64,000 bases of DNA. It comes from Laguncularia racemosa (Eukaryota > Streptophyta > Magnoliopsida > Myrtales > Combretaceae). Under the pieces are notes generated by a model. It was not told the DNA's origin, did no database searches, and worked only from the letters and a program-made list of their open reading frames with translations. Every line of letters starts with the position of its first letter. Position 1 is the stretch's first letter. The DNA is taken from NCBI GenBank assembly GCA_037954665.1, contig JBBMOL010000092.1, forward strand, positions 1,240,001 to 1,304,000. Reading direction: 5' to 3'. Shown one piece after another: positions 34,228 through 44,229 of the stretch. The position numbers and the translations under genes were made by a program.

Positions 34228-34287
34228 CCTAACCGTCTTTGACGGATGTATCCTATTTTAAATCAATAAATTATAAATTATCCAAAA
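34228..34287 (+). promoter_or_regulatory. LINE 3' stem-loop and tail
   Basis: CCGTC-TTT-GACGG (34233-34245) followed by ATGTA, then 'caataaattataaattatcc' and a short A run. The truncated relative has the same stem with loop TTA (28270-28282). In LINEs such 3' hairpins can be recognised by the reverse transcriptase during target-primed copying; here that role is inferred. Confidence 0.5.
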
Positions 34288-34766
34288 AAGATTACAAATA
34301 TAAAGGGATCCATGCCCATCGTGTCTAAAGTTGAAAAGCCATTTTGAAGGAACTGAGATCAAGTTAACTTATATGATCTTCAAATATTATCGCAGATATC
34401 ACTCTTATAGCAGCAGCATATGTTTATATCAATTTTTATAGTGAAAAGGTGTCACTTCAGTACTTCAAATATCAAATGAAAATGTGGAGCCAAGCTAAAG
34501 CCCAAAACTTTGAGCTCTCGGTACACCCTACGGAAAAAGTCCTCCGAAAATTCGAATACAAACAATCCTTCACACGATTGATTACTGAATTATTCTTAAT
34601 TACCACGTTTTTCTACTACTAAAAAAAAATGCCACACAAGAAAGCAGAAATCCACATCCCGACTCAAGCATCATAGATGGATAATTTCAACACAAGAAAG
34701 CAGGAATCCGGAGCAATGAATTGATTAACACTCTTAGAAACAAACCCCAAAACCTCAAGAACTAAC

Positions 34767-35010
34767 CTGTCGAGTGACAGATCCTGCAGAGTACAACAAA
34801 AATGCATAAGGGTTAGGATTTGAAAAAAAAAAAAAAAAAGAGTGAAACCCAATGACAAGACAAAAAGAAATACTAGATGAGAGAGAAAGAGAAATCAGAT
34901 GATTAAGCGAGAGAGAACCTGGCAGGGTTGCGGTTAGGGTAAGGATCCGACGTTAGGGTTCAAAAATTTCGATCGAGAGAGGAAGGGAGAAATCGGTCAG
35001 TGTGTCCAGT
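34767..35010 (-). other. PFD2: Putative 5'UTR exons and promoter of prefoldin subunit 2
   Basis: Minus strand from about 35010: a leader rich in CT and 'aaccctaa' motifs ends at CCAG/GTTCTC (about 34919). A 118-135 bp intron with a long pyrimidine tract follows, ending CTCTGCAG. A short exon (34767-34783, 17 nt) is followed by donor GTTAGT. A TATA-like ATATTTAAAA lies at about 35040-35050 on the same strand. The first donor is weak, so exon limits are tentative. No coding sequence is involved. Confidence 0.4.
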
Positions 35011-35050
35011 AGAAAAATAAGTCCGGTCGGTCATTTTTTTTTAAATATGG

Positions 35051-35580
35051 AAAAATGTTAAGAGGGTTTTTGGTGTTTTAAAAATGTGTACCCGAGCGTA
35101 CAATAACACTCTGTTTGGAATTTTGGATGGGTGGAAAATTGGGAAATCAAATGAAACGGTTGGAAATAGAAGAAAATTGGATATTTGGTTAAGTTTATAG
35201 AAAGTGAAAAAAAGTTAAATAGAGTAGAATTGAGTGGAAATCTTTACTTTTTATATTGAAGTGTCCCTTTTTTCTCTTTAAAATTGGTATTATGAAGTCA
35301 CAAAAATGCATTTAAAGATGATTATAAATAAAAATAAGAGAAAAGGTAACTTAGTAAAGTTATTTTATTATTTCTCTTTTCTTTGTTTTCTTTGTATTAA
35401 CCAAATAAGAGAAATGGAAATATTTTTATCCATTTCTTTCCTTTTTCATTTTTTATATTCAAACAAAGAAAAATATTCTATTTCTTTTGCTTTATTTTCT
35501 TTTTCACGGCATTTTTATGATTTCTATTTTACTTAAAAGTTGCCAAAACATAGTGTAAAAGATGGGATAAAGTTGTGAGA
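35051..35580. other. Intergenic, AT-rich, no gene seen
   Basis: Upstream flank of the prefoldin gene. Several T-rich runs; the open frame at 35306-35536 is low-complexity phenylalanine/serine and is not supported. Confidence 0.5.
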
Positions 35581-37340
35581 AATACAATTTTACTTCTCAA
35601 TATTTAATTACTTTTTTATTTGGATCTTTAACTTTTTTTTCCTTCTATTTATGTTTTCAAGATTTTCAAAATTTTATAGAAACGGGATTTCTATTAAGTA
35701 TGTTAAATTTTTTATCCGTTTTGATCATATATTAACTTGCAATTAGCCTTAAACTAGTTGTTCAAGATGACTAAGAGACACACAAATTTTTCCGGTCCAT
35801 ATCTTACTTTTAATTATTATTTTTATATTTTTAATTATTTTTATATTATATCATTATATATATTAAATATTATTTTTATTATATTTTGTAAATAAAAATA
35901 TTTAATATTATTATCTTTTAATTTGATTATGATAAACTAATTTGAAATTGATAGTATTATAGATAGAAGAAAAACTTAATAGATTTAATAGAAGTTTTTT
36001 TATTATAAGGTTTTGAAAATTTTAAGAACTCAAATGAAATAATGAGTAAATGTTGAAGACTAACATATGCTTTTTCAAGTAAATTTCATCTTACATATCA
36101 TGTTTTATTTAGAAAATAAGTTTGGTATCAAACAAAACCCTCTTTCCAATACTAAAGAAATCTTATGTCTTGTTTGGTACCTATGAATGGTATTAAATGG
36201 AATGGAATTGTGATTGGAATGATAAATTCATTCATGTATTTAAAAACATAAATTGGAATTAAATACATATAAAATAGTATTTATCAAAACTATCCCTAAT
36301 TATTAAATGTAATAATAAATTAAAAGTTAAATAGGTAATATTAATTAATGATCATTAAAGAGTCTAGAATGGAATCATGATTCCACCATTTCAAAGGTAG
36401 AAACGAATTCCTTCTTGAAGGTGGAATTAACAATTTAAAAAAATCGTGATTCTAGCTTTTAAAAGTGCACCCAAAAATAGAAAACGGAGGAAAACCTGGA
36501 ATTGCAACTCCATTTCGGGTTCATTACTATGTACCAAATGTACCATTAAGATTTTTGTCACATTGAATTCGATAATACAAAAATCTTGGAAGCAATCCAA
36601 TTTAAAATCCCTTCTCCAAAATCTAACTTAACTATTCTTTTCAATCACTACCTTAGCACTACCTAACTACTATTATCATCACTATTACTGTGATCACCAC
36701 TACCATTGGTATCACTACCACAGGTATTACTAACACTGCTACTACGACCATTGTCTCTACCTTCAATATTACACTAACACCATCTTTCTGTTCATCATCA
36801 CCACAATATTACCACCATGTCACCACCATAGCTTATACCAACACTATTACATTGCCTTCATCACCGTTATTATCACCTCAACAACTCTATTCATTATTAC
36901 TATCATCACTATTATTTTATTGCATTAACTTCATTATCGCTACAACTTTATAACCATTACTATTACCTCAATCACTATAATCGTTGTATTACTAACACCT
37001 TCATTGCATTATATTATTATCATAACCACCTCATATAGCCTCGCTATCATCACCATTGTTATTGCAAATAGACCAATGAATGCTAATTATCATTAATCAT
37101 TATAATCATAAATGTGTTGTACAAGTGATGAGGAGTCAACAATATTAATGATATTGTGGTGGTGGTAGTGGTGCAACAATAGTGCTAGCAGTGATGATGG
37201 CAACACTAAAACAATGATGGAAAAAAGGAATGTGATTAAAATAAATAACTAGTATAACTATCATGATTGCTATTCTAGTATAGTATTTATGCTCAACAAA
37301 CAACATATAGCATAAAATGAAAAAATGTGTACTTAAAAAT
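35581..37340. repeat. Copy A of an AT/CAY-rich repeated segment
   Basis: Diverged but collinear with 51900-53250 in the same orientation: shared blocks around 'tttttccggtccat/tttttccaaccca', 'ttatatcattatatat', 'aataagtttggta/caccaaac', 'tcttttcaatcactacctta', and a long imperfect CAY trinucleotide tract (36640-37080) followed by an RTG tract (37150-37200). Copy A additionally contains the MITE-like insertion at 36173-36541. Function unknown; no reliable coding content. Confidence 0.6.
36173..36541. mobile_element. MITE-like insertion
   Basis: About 370 bp absent from the equivalent place in copy B (near 52480). The ends form an imperfect inverted repeat: TTTGGTACCTATGAATGG at the left, and the complement of 'ttcattactatgtaccaaa' at the right. 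The interior has no coding capacity, is AT-rich, and contains inner repeats 'ggaatcatgattcca'. Superfamily not determined. The target duplication is unclear, and may be ATGT. Confidence 0.5.
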
Positions 37341-37989
37341 AGGTGAAAATAGGGGTGCAAACGAGTTAAGCTTACTTGCAAACTATTCAAGTTCAGTTTA
37401 ATAAAAACTCAAGTTTAACTTGATATCGGTTGAGCCAAGCTCAAGTTTCGTGATATTTAGCCTAAGCTCAACTTGATTTGTAAAAAAGGTTAATAGCAAA
37501 ACTAATTTACATAATACCATTATAAAATTGCATGTACAAAATGCAATTTTGCTTTGGGTGAGTGGATATTTTAAACAAATCACAATGTTATTTTGGCTTG
37601 GTAAATCACAGACTTAAGTGGTGATTTGTTTGTGATATATCAACCGTCCATTTTTCTTCTTCCTTGTTTCGACAAATCGAAAAAACATGGACACACTTGT
37701 AAACACTCCATTTTTGCCCTAAGGATCAATAATAATCAACAATAGTTAATTTTCAATTTTTTCCAATTTTTTCCATTTTTTTCTCTAATTTGGCAAAAAT
37801 AGGAAAAATATTCAAAAAATAAAAATAAATAGGAAAATACATCAATTTTGGAAAATAATTTCAGAAATGACAATAATAAGGATTAAATAATTTTTACAAA
37901 TTTTTGAAATTTCAAAAAATACAAAAAAAATAAAAAAAAATCGCATTGCATATATATGCAATTTGCGAAATAAATAAAATCGCGAAAGT

Positions 37990-38060
37990 GGGCTAGCTCA
38001 GCTGGTCCGGACTAGGGTTAGGCGAGCACGGGGGGTGCAAGGTCAGGGCTTCAAAACGCG
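37990..38060 (+). promoter_or_regulatory. tRNA-like A/B-box module in the 5' LTR
   Basis: TAGCTCAGCTGG (37994-38005) is a full match to the Pol III A-box consensus. GGGCTTCAAAAC (38046-38057) is a degraded B box. In the 3' LTR the partner states are reversed: A box TAGCTTAGCTGG, B box GGTTCGAAAC. Spacing is like that of a tRNA gene. Confidence 0.5.
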
Positions 38061-38722
38061 AGGGAAGCAGAATATGCGTTTTGCGAAATTTTACTCTGCT
38101 TGGGACATGTGTCAGCATCCGATTGGCTGGAGCGAACGCACGCACCGGACGCGTGATCGTCTTCAACCTCTGTCCGAGATCGCCGGCGAGGAGAAAAATC
38201 CGAATTTCAGCAGTTTTGATTCAATTTTTTGCACAAATCCAACGGATTTTCAACAGAAATAAGATAAACATCATCTAACTGGAATCAAATCGCAACAAAT
38301 CGATGGATTTACACAAATCGGAGTTGGTTTTTTTAACCGCAAATTCGATTTGCTTCGATCGGTAGAAATCCGAGCTTATCCAGCTCGATTTTGAATGCTT
38401 ATAAATAGAGGATGAAGTGGAGAGGCAAAATCACGGATCAAAAGTGAGAAAAAGAGAGAAAAAGGAGAGAATCCAAGCCTCGCCGGAGTTGTTCAAAACC
38501 GCGACCACTGATCAAACATCGAGCAGCCACCAGGAGGTGTTTCTAAAGCAAACCACCGCCACAGTTGAGTTCTACACCCCAAAAAACCTAGGAATCGACA
38601 CCTCAACCGCTTCGAAAGGCTATCGGAACGCCATAAACAAGCACTCTTAGCCACCGCATCCGATCGACCCGACTCAACCCGCTTCGACCCAATCCGACCC
38701 AACCGACCCGACCCGGATCCAG

Positions 38723-39339
38723 GTAAGTCGAATTTTCTGATTTATTTATTTATTTTATTTATTTAGTTATTTTATTTATTTCGAATTTATTTATTTGTTT
38801 ATTTGTTATTTATAATTTGAAAAAATAGAAAAAAATGTTAGAAATTATATTATTTTTTTTAGGATTTAATTTAAGATGAATCATAAAAATAAAAATAATT
38901 ACAATAATAAATAATAAAAATGTAGAAAATTTATAAAGAAAATAATAAAAATAGTAGAAAAGAATAATAATAAAAATTTAGATTTTAGAATAGGATAGAT
39001 AAAAATCTAGGAGAAAAATTTTCAATAAAAATTATAAAAATTATGAAATTCATAAAAAATTATGAAAAAAATAAAAATTAATAAAAAAAAATCAATAAAA
39101 GTTTATAATAGTAGAAATGAGTTGAAAAATAAAAAAAATGAAATTTTTATCACTTAGAAAAATCATTTTCTTAAATAAATCCAAAATTAGTTCTTTCCTT
39201 AAAATTATCATTTTCAAAAATCGAATGATTAAGCTTAGGTTTAGATTTTTTAGAAAAATCCTAAAATGGTAAAAAAAAACATAAATCAAAAGAAATTTCA
39301 CAATTAAAATCCACAAACACACTAAAGTTTTTTTTTCAG
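38723..39339 (+). other. Intron-like segment inside the 5' LTR
   Basis: 617 bp starting CAG/GTAAGT and ending in a pyrimidine tract with CAG (TTTTTTTTTCAG). It is extremely AT-rich while both flanks are GC-richer, and it lies downstream of the TATA box, so it would be in the transcript. The 3' LTR keeps the same arrangement (50562-51163). Splicing is inferred, not shown. Confidence 0.5.
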
Positions 39340-39802
39340 GAAAGCGAACTACGGCACGTTTGATCCTGAATAGCAGGTACGTAGGCACCCATTTGGGGCA
39401 ACCCTAAAAAGGAATAAAAATCATTTTCCTAGAATAATTCACTTAAAAATACAATAAAAGATAACAAGAAATAAATAAAAAGACATTTCTAGATAAGGTT
39501 AAGATTTTAGAAGATTAGGATGGTAACCTTAGGATTTTAATAGGTTAGCCTTCGAACTTAGAAACTCTGGTTTTCCCTTTCCTCTTTTCACAAAAATGAA
39601 AAAGGAAATCACGCTGACTAGTGGTTCAAATTAGGATTAATCTGCTCAATTAATCCTAATTCAATCTTTCCCAACAACAGTTGGGTGGCGACTCCAAAAA
39701 ATAAAACGAAATTCCTAACTCAAGTCGATGGTCTACATTAGATGAGCATAGGGTCTAGTATAGATCAGATTAGGAATGGGAAATCAAACATTAGACTCGA
39801 CA

Positions 39803-40336
39803 GGATGGCGACTCCACTGGGGATCTCTCTCCAGTAGACTAGCCACCTGAATCTCCTCAGATTGCTCCTTTTTAAGAAATGTCTTTTGATTTCTCCTTTT
39901 TAAGAAATGTCTTTTGATTATTGCTCTGTTGCTAACCTTTCGGGGATTTAGCTAAATTTATGATTTAGTTATTTTACTTTTGTTGTTGGGTCTGCATGCA
40001 TACAATCGTGTGAATAGATACGGTCAAACCCGGGCCGTCTTAGGACCCTAAGACGGGGGGGCCATTGTGTAGGTTTCGAGCGAAGTGATATGATCACCGT
40101 TCGGGACTGATTAGGCTACCCTACCCAATGCTTCGATATGGCCTGAGATCCATTTCTCTGAGAATGCGAGAGGCCATAGAGCTTGAGGACCAGTTAGAAC
40201 CTACCTATTTGCATACATAACGTCATGGGCTACCAATTGATGATGATGTAATATTTTTTATTCATGGAGTTCAGATCTATTTCCCTGTAATGTTATCATA
40301 GTTCTGGTTGTGATTAGGAAATTCCTGTTGTGATAG
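39803..40336 (+). other. Primer-binding site and leader of the Tat/Ogre-like element
   Basis: PBS at 39806-39823, three bases after the LTR. A perfect 10-bp hairpin CCGTCTTAGG-AC-CCTAAGACGG occupies 40035-40056, followed by a G run. A duplicated 'ttaagaaatgtcttttgatt' occurs at 39871 and 39900. No coding sequence before 40337. Confidence 0.7.
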
Positions 40337-40804
40337 ATGGCTAGTACCGCAGTCGACCGCCTCCTCCGCAAAGAAATCCGAGTGTGCAAACCTTTGAATC
40401 CGAAATTGGTATTGGACCACTGGTTCACCCTATACAACCTAGAGGAGCAGGCCTTCATCCAGCAGAAAATAGGGCCCATCCTCTCACTGATGAAGATGGA
40501 GATGAACTTGCCCTTGGTACGGGCCATGCTCCACCTATGGGAAATAGAGCTCGCGGCTTTCTTCATCGGGCTACATGAGATTACTCCTACTCTGGAAGAG
40601 TACACCCAACTACTACAGGCTCCAACACTAACCAACCAAGTCTATGTATCAGACCTTGAGGTCGGGCTCGCCGGTATTTTCAGCAGACTCTTGGGTATCC
40701 GCAAAACAGCGATCAACAAAGCCTTAGCAAACTGTAACGGATATTGCATACGGATGGATGAGTCAGAAGCTATCATCAGCGGGAAACCGGCGCCTGTGCA
40801 ATAG
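40337..40804 (+). CDS. Extra ORF1 of the Tat/Ogre-like element
   Basis: 155 codons, open, starting MASTAVDRLLRKEIR. Tat/Ogre elements often carry an additional ORF between the 5' leader and gag whose product is of unclear function. The sequence here (EEQAFIQQKIGPILSLM, ...LWEIELAAFFIGLHEITPTLEEYTQLLQ) looks like the plant-mobile-domain-like (DUF7745-type) proteins seen in such positions, but this version is much shorter than that domain, so it is probably truncated. No catalytic motif is visible. The assignment to a domain is from memory and moderate. Confidence 0.55.
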   Translation: MASTAVDRLLRKEIRVCKPLNPKLVLDHWFTLYNLEEQAFIQQKIGPILSLMKMEMNLPLVRAMLHLWEIELAAFFIGLHEITPTLEEYTQLLQAPTLTNQVYVSDLEVGLAGIFSRLLGIRKTAINKALANCNGYCIRMDESEAIISGKPAPVQ

Positions 40805-41086
40805 TAGAAGAAGAGAGCTAGGAAATAGATTATCATTATATTCTTTCATTTGTTTTTTTTTTAAGTATCGAACTCCAAAGTTTCCAACATCAATAAAAAT
40901 AAGGTTTCAATATTACATCATCAATCAATTGTTGACCCCTTTTTATTTTTTAGCATCTGTGTGACACATGCATCACATTTGCATACATTATACTAAAAAA
41001 GGAAAAAATGCGCGCTAGGTATCAAGATAGCTCCTAAATAATCAAACATTCCCAGAAGCCCAATTTGCACACGTTCAAAAACAAAG

Positions 41087-42460
41087 ATGGCAAACAGTGG
41101 CGACAACCGCAACAACGCAAGTGCTGATGCTGCTTCAGACTCTAAGATCGTATCCCTAGAATAAACGGTCCAACAGTTAGTTGCACAGGTCCACCTCTTG
41201 ACTGAAAGCATCGGCCTCCTTCGCACCACCCAGCCAACCCAAGAAGAGCATTCAGGGGATAAAAAAGGGAAGGCAGTGGAGGGGCAGCCTCCAGAATATG
41301 AAGAAATCAATTCCCACCTCTACCCGGCCTTTGAGTATGAGTTGAGGATCAACCAGGGTCCAACCTCTAATGACCTGAAGAAAGAGATAGAGGAGAGACA
41401 GAAAGAGATGGAGAAAAGACTCTTCTAACAGCTTCACGACAAGATGAAGACAATTGAGGGGCCTGATGGTTTCGAGCAAGCCGGAATCACCAGTCTGCCA
41501 GCATACGGGGAAGAGGTGTACCCTGACAAGTTCAAGACCCCGGAATTTGAGAAGTATGACGGGACTGGTTGCCCCAAAATGCATACAAGGCTATATGCCC
41601 GAAAGATGAGCAAGTATGCTCAATATGACCAAGTGATGATCCAGACTTTCCAAGACAGCCTCACGGGCCCTGCATTGGGCTGGTACGCCCACCTGGATTT
41701 CAATCATGTCAACACTTAGGAAAGGCTAGCCTGAGCATTTTATGACCAGTACAAGTTTAATATTGAAGTCGCCCCCTCCGTGATTGATCTGGGGAGTCTC
41801 CGAAAAAGACACATTGAGCCTTTTAAGGAGTATGCTCAGCGTTGGAGAGCTCAAGCCGCCAGGGTAGCAACCACAATTTCTGAGAAAGAGTTGACATCCA
41901 TATTTGTCAACACTCTAGACAAGACCTACTTCTCACATATGGTAGGATAGACATCATCCAACTTTGCAGAAGTGGTAGCTGTGGGGTGCCGGATTGAAAG
42001 CGCCATCACCACAGGCAGGCTCCAAGCAATGGATCCTCCCAGGGTCACACCAACACAAAGGCCCTTAGGAGGTAATAGAGCCAAAGAGTCTATCGTCAGC
42101 ACGGTCCACTCTGATAAGGCAGACAAGGCCGGAACTCGTGTGACATTTCAGACCACGAGTACCCCAGCCCAACACTCCAGGACAAGTCATACCCAGACTA
42201 CCAAGGTCCCAAGACAGTTCACTCCAATTCCGATCCCGCTCAACCAGGTCTTTGCTCGGCTACGAGCAAACAACTTGATCAGCTTCGAAATCCCCAACGA
42301 CCAGTACAAGCCTAGAAACTTCGACTCGAACCTCAAATGTGACTATCATATGGGTCAAGAGGGGCATTCTACAAACAGATGCTAGAGGCTCCAACATAAA
42401 ATCCAGGATTCAATCGACGCAGGAATTGTACAGCTGGATTTTGTTAACACCCCAGCACCC
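41087..42460 (+). pseudogene. gag of the Tat/Ogre-like element, broken
   Basis: The frame starts MANSGDNRNN (41087) and is followed through stops at about 41162, 41426, 41717, 41732, 41948 and 42383. Visible parts: a coiled-coil-prone N-terminus (LKKEIEERQKEMEKRL), the capsid core (FEKYDGTGCPKMHTRLY, DSLTGPALGWYAHLD, YDQYKFN, RWRAQAARV) and a zinc knuckle variant CDYHMGQEGHSTNRC. Most stops sit where the family has W, Q or R, so they look like single C-to-T or G-to-A changes. Confidence 0.85.
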
Positions 42461-43099
42461 AATGTCAACACCAACTCGCTGCCCAATCATAAACCCATCA
42501 TCAACATGATCACATCCGAGGAGTCAGCTCCTAAAGGAGCCCCTAAGAAAAAGGTGACGGACCAACGGAAAAGGCAGTCCTGTCAAGCTCCAGAGAAAAC
42601 CCCTAAGTTAAATATCAAAAGAAGATGGTTAGCCGGAGACCCAACAGTCAGCACTTTGGGAGAATCACATGGGAGATTTGAGTACCTAGTGAACTACTCT
42701 TATACCCCGACTGTATATGGGCCGCCTAGCGGATAGGGGCCCGAGTTTGAGAAAGAGGACAACCCACCAAAGGAAGAGGAGAAATCTGTAAACATGATCA
42801 ATTCGCATCAAAAGCCAAGGGTCATAAAATGCTATGAGGGATAGTCAACTGAGATACAGATCCCAAAGAAAAGATACGTATTCAATGTCCCAATACTGGT
42901 AGAGAGGTATAAAGCCGCGCCTTTTGACTATCAGACCCTCGAGTAAGAGCGACCTCCTATGGTAGGAGGAATCACCCGCTCTAGGAGAGTATATGACTTG
43001 AAATATAAAGTCCCGACCGAAGAGCCCAACATGGAGAAAGGAGAGGAAGAGGAAAAGAGGCTCGCTGCATTTACAAAAATGGTCAAAGCGAGTGAATAC

Positions 43100-43954
43100 A
43101 AGATCATGGAACAACTAAACCAAGTTCCAGCTTAAATATCACTCATGGGCCTTCTTACAGCCTCTAAGCCCCACAGGGAAGCACTTTTCAAAGTGCTCAA
43201 ATAGATTTAAGTCCCAGAAGGCACCGCTACAAACAAAATAAGCCATGTGGCGGATTCTATTTTCACCATGGACCAGATATCTTTCTCCCCGGAAGAGCTA
43301 GGAGATGATGGAGACCAACATACAAAACCATTATTCATAGTGGTAAGGTGTAACGACATGATTGTCTCCCGAGTACTCATCGACAACGGGTTGTCCCTCA
43401 ACGTTTGCCCATTGGCTACCCTCGACTTATTGGGGGTTAATCCAAGCAATATAAAACCTAGCTCAATAGTGGTCAAGGCTTTTGACGGGTCAAAAAGAGA
43501 CATAGTAGGGGAGATAAACCTACTGGTGGAGATTGGCCCACAAGTGTTCTGCATCTCTTTTCAAGTCCTTGACATCCCAAGATCTTTCAACCTACTCCTA
43601 GGAAGGCCTTGGATACATGCTGCTGGAGCCATACCCTCCAGTCTCCATCAAAGGGTCAAATTTATTGTAAATGGGCAGATAGTCACTGTGTTGGGCGAGC
43701 AGAATTATGCCATATACAAAGAAACTGCCATACCATACATTGGGGAAGAGGGTTCAGAAGACCTTGGTCTCCAAATATTTAATGAGGTGAACGTGGTGAC
43801 CAGCAAGGAGGGCCATCATTTTAAGGAGGGGCAACAAGGGACGTTTGGACTAGGGTACGTTCTTATAACTCGGGAAGAAGCACAAGCTAGAGGTGTCAAA
43901 GGCAGGATGAAAGAGAAGCCAAGCAACACCTCGATGCGTATTCCACCCCTCTAG
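43100..43954 (+). pseudogene. Protease region of the Tat/Ogre-like element
   Basis: The longest open part is 43247-43954 (235 codons). The aspartic protease active site reads VLIDNGLSLNV, with asparagine at the usual S/T position of D-S/T-G, and the C-terminal signature is FNLLLGRPWIHAAGAIPSSL. It is preceded by a linker with stops (42734, 42841) and followed by a broken spacer before RT. Probably catalytically impaired. Confidence 0.8.
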
Positions 43955-44229
43955 CAATCTTTCAGAAAAGCAACTGTCATTCAAGAGCTACAGATAAGCG
44001 AAGATGACGTCAGCAATGGGAGCCCAACCCGTCGCACGTCCAATCAGCATCCAGCTCTCAATAATTGGTTATGTTATCCTATTGATAGCTCTAGGTCAGC
44101 TCAAGGATAGAGAACGATTGTTAAACAAATTTTTATTGAGACTTCTTTATAATTCAATTACAGTTTGTCTTACTTATATATATGCTTTCATTTTACTTCA
44201 CCCAAATCTCCTACCATCGAACATCAGGG

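Larger units (their letters stand above)
28794..34287 (+). mobile_element. Full-length L1-type non-LTR retrotransposon
   Basis: Bounded by identical target-site duplicates AAGATTACAAATA (28781-28793 and 34288-34300; two more A's may extend them). It has a 158-bp leader, ORF1 (28952-30596), a 28-bp spacer, ORF2 (30625-34166) and a 3'UTR with a small stem-loop and a short A-rich tail. It is 5.5 kb, the expected size of plant L1 elements. Several stops and frameshifts in both ORFs make it inactive. It lies in the 5'UTR intron of prefoldin subunit 2 in antisense orientation to that gene. Confidence 0.93.
27579..34766 (-). other. PFD2: Putative long 5'UTR intron of prefoldin subunit 2
   Basis: Inferred from an acceptor just before the start codon (minus strand TTTCAG, 27580-27585) and a donor GTTAGT at 34761-34766 beside exon-like leader sequence. 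The roughly 7.2-kb interval contains a truncated LINE and a full-length LINE, both in the opposite orientation to the gene. Without them it would be under 1.5 kb. Confidence 0.45.
37698..39802 (+). repeat. 5' LTR of the Tat/Ogre-like element
   Basis: 2105 bp. U3 includes a tRNA-like module (37990-38060), CATGTG and a CCAAT box in reverse (ATTGG) at 38105-38126, and a TATA box (TATAAATAG) at 38400-38408. R/U5 is long and contains an intron-like AT-rich segment (38723-39339). A run of CCGAC-type pentamers lies at 38660-38715, just before the donor-like site. Confidence 0.92.

Noticed and set aside
36690..36953. Threonine-rich open frame
   Set aside because: Translation of the imperfect CAY trinucleotide tract; the same tract in copy B is not open in the same way.
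37990..38060. A genuine tRNA gene
   Set aside because: The A and B boxes are present but the acceptor and anticodon stems do not form a proper cloverleaf.
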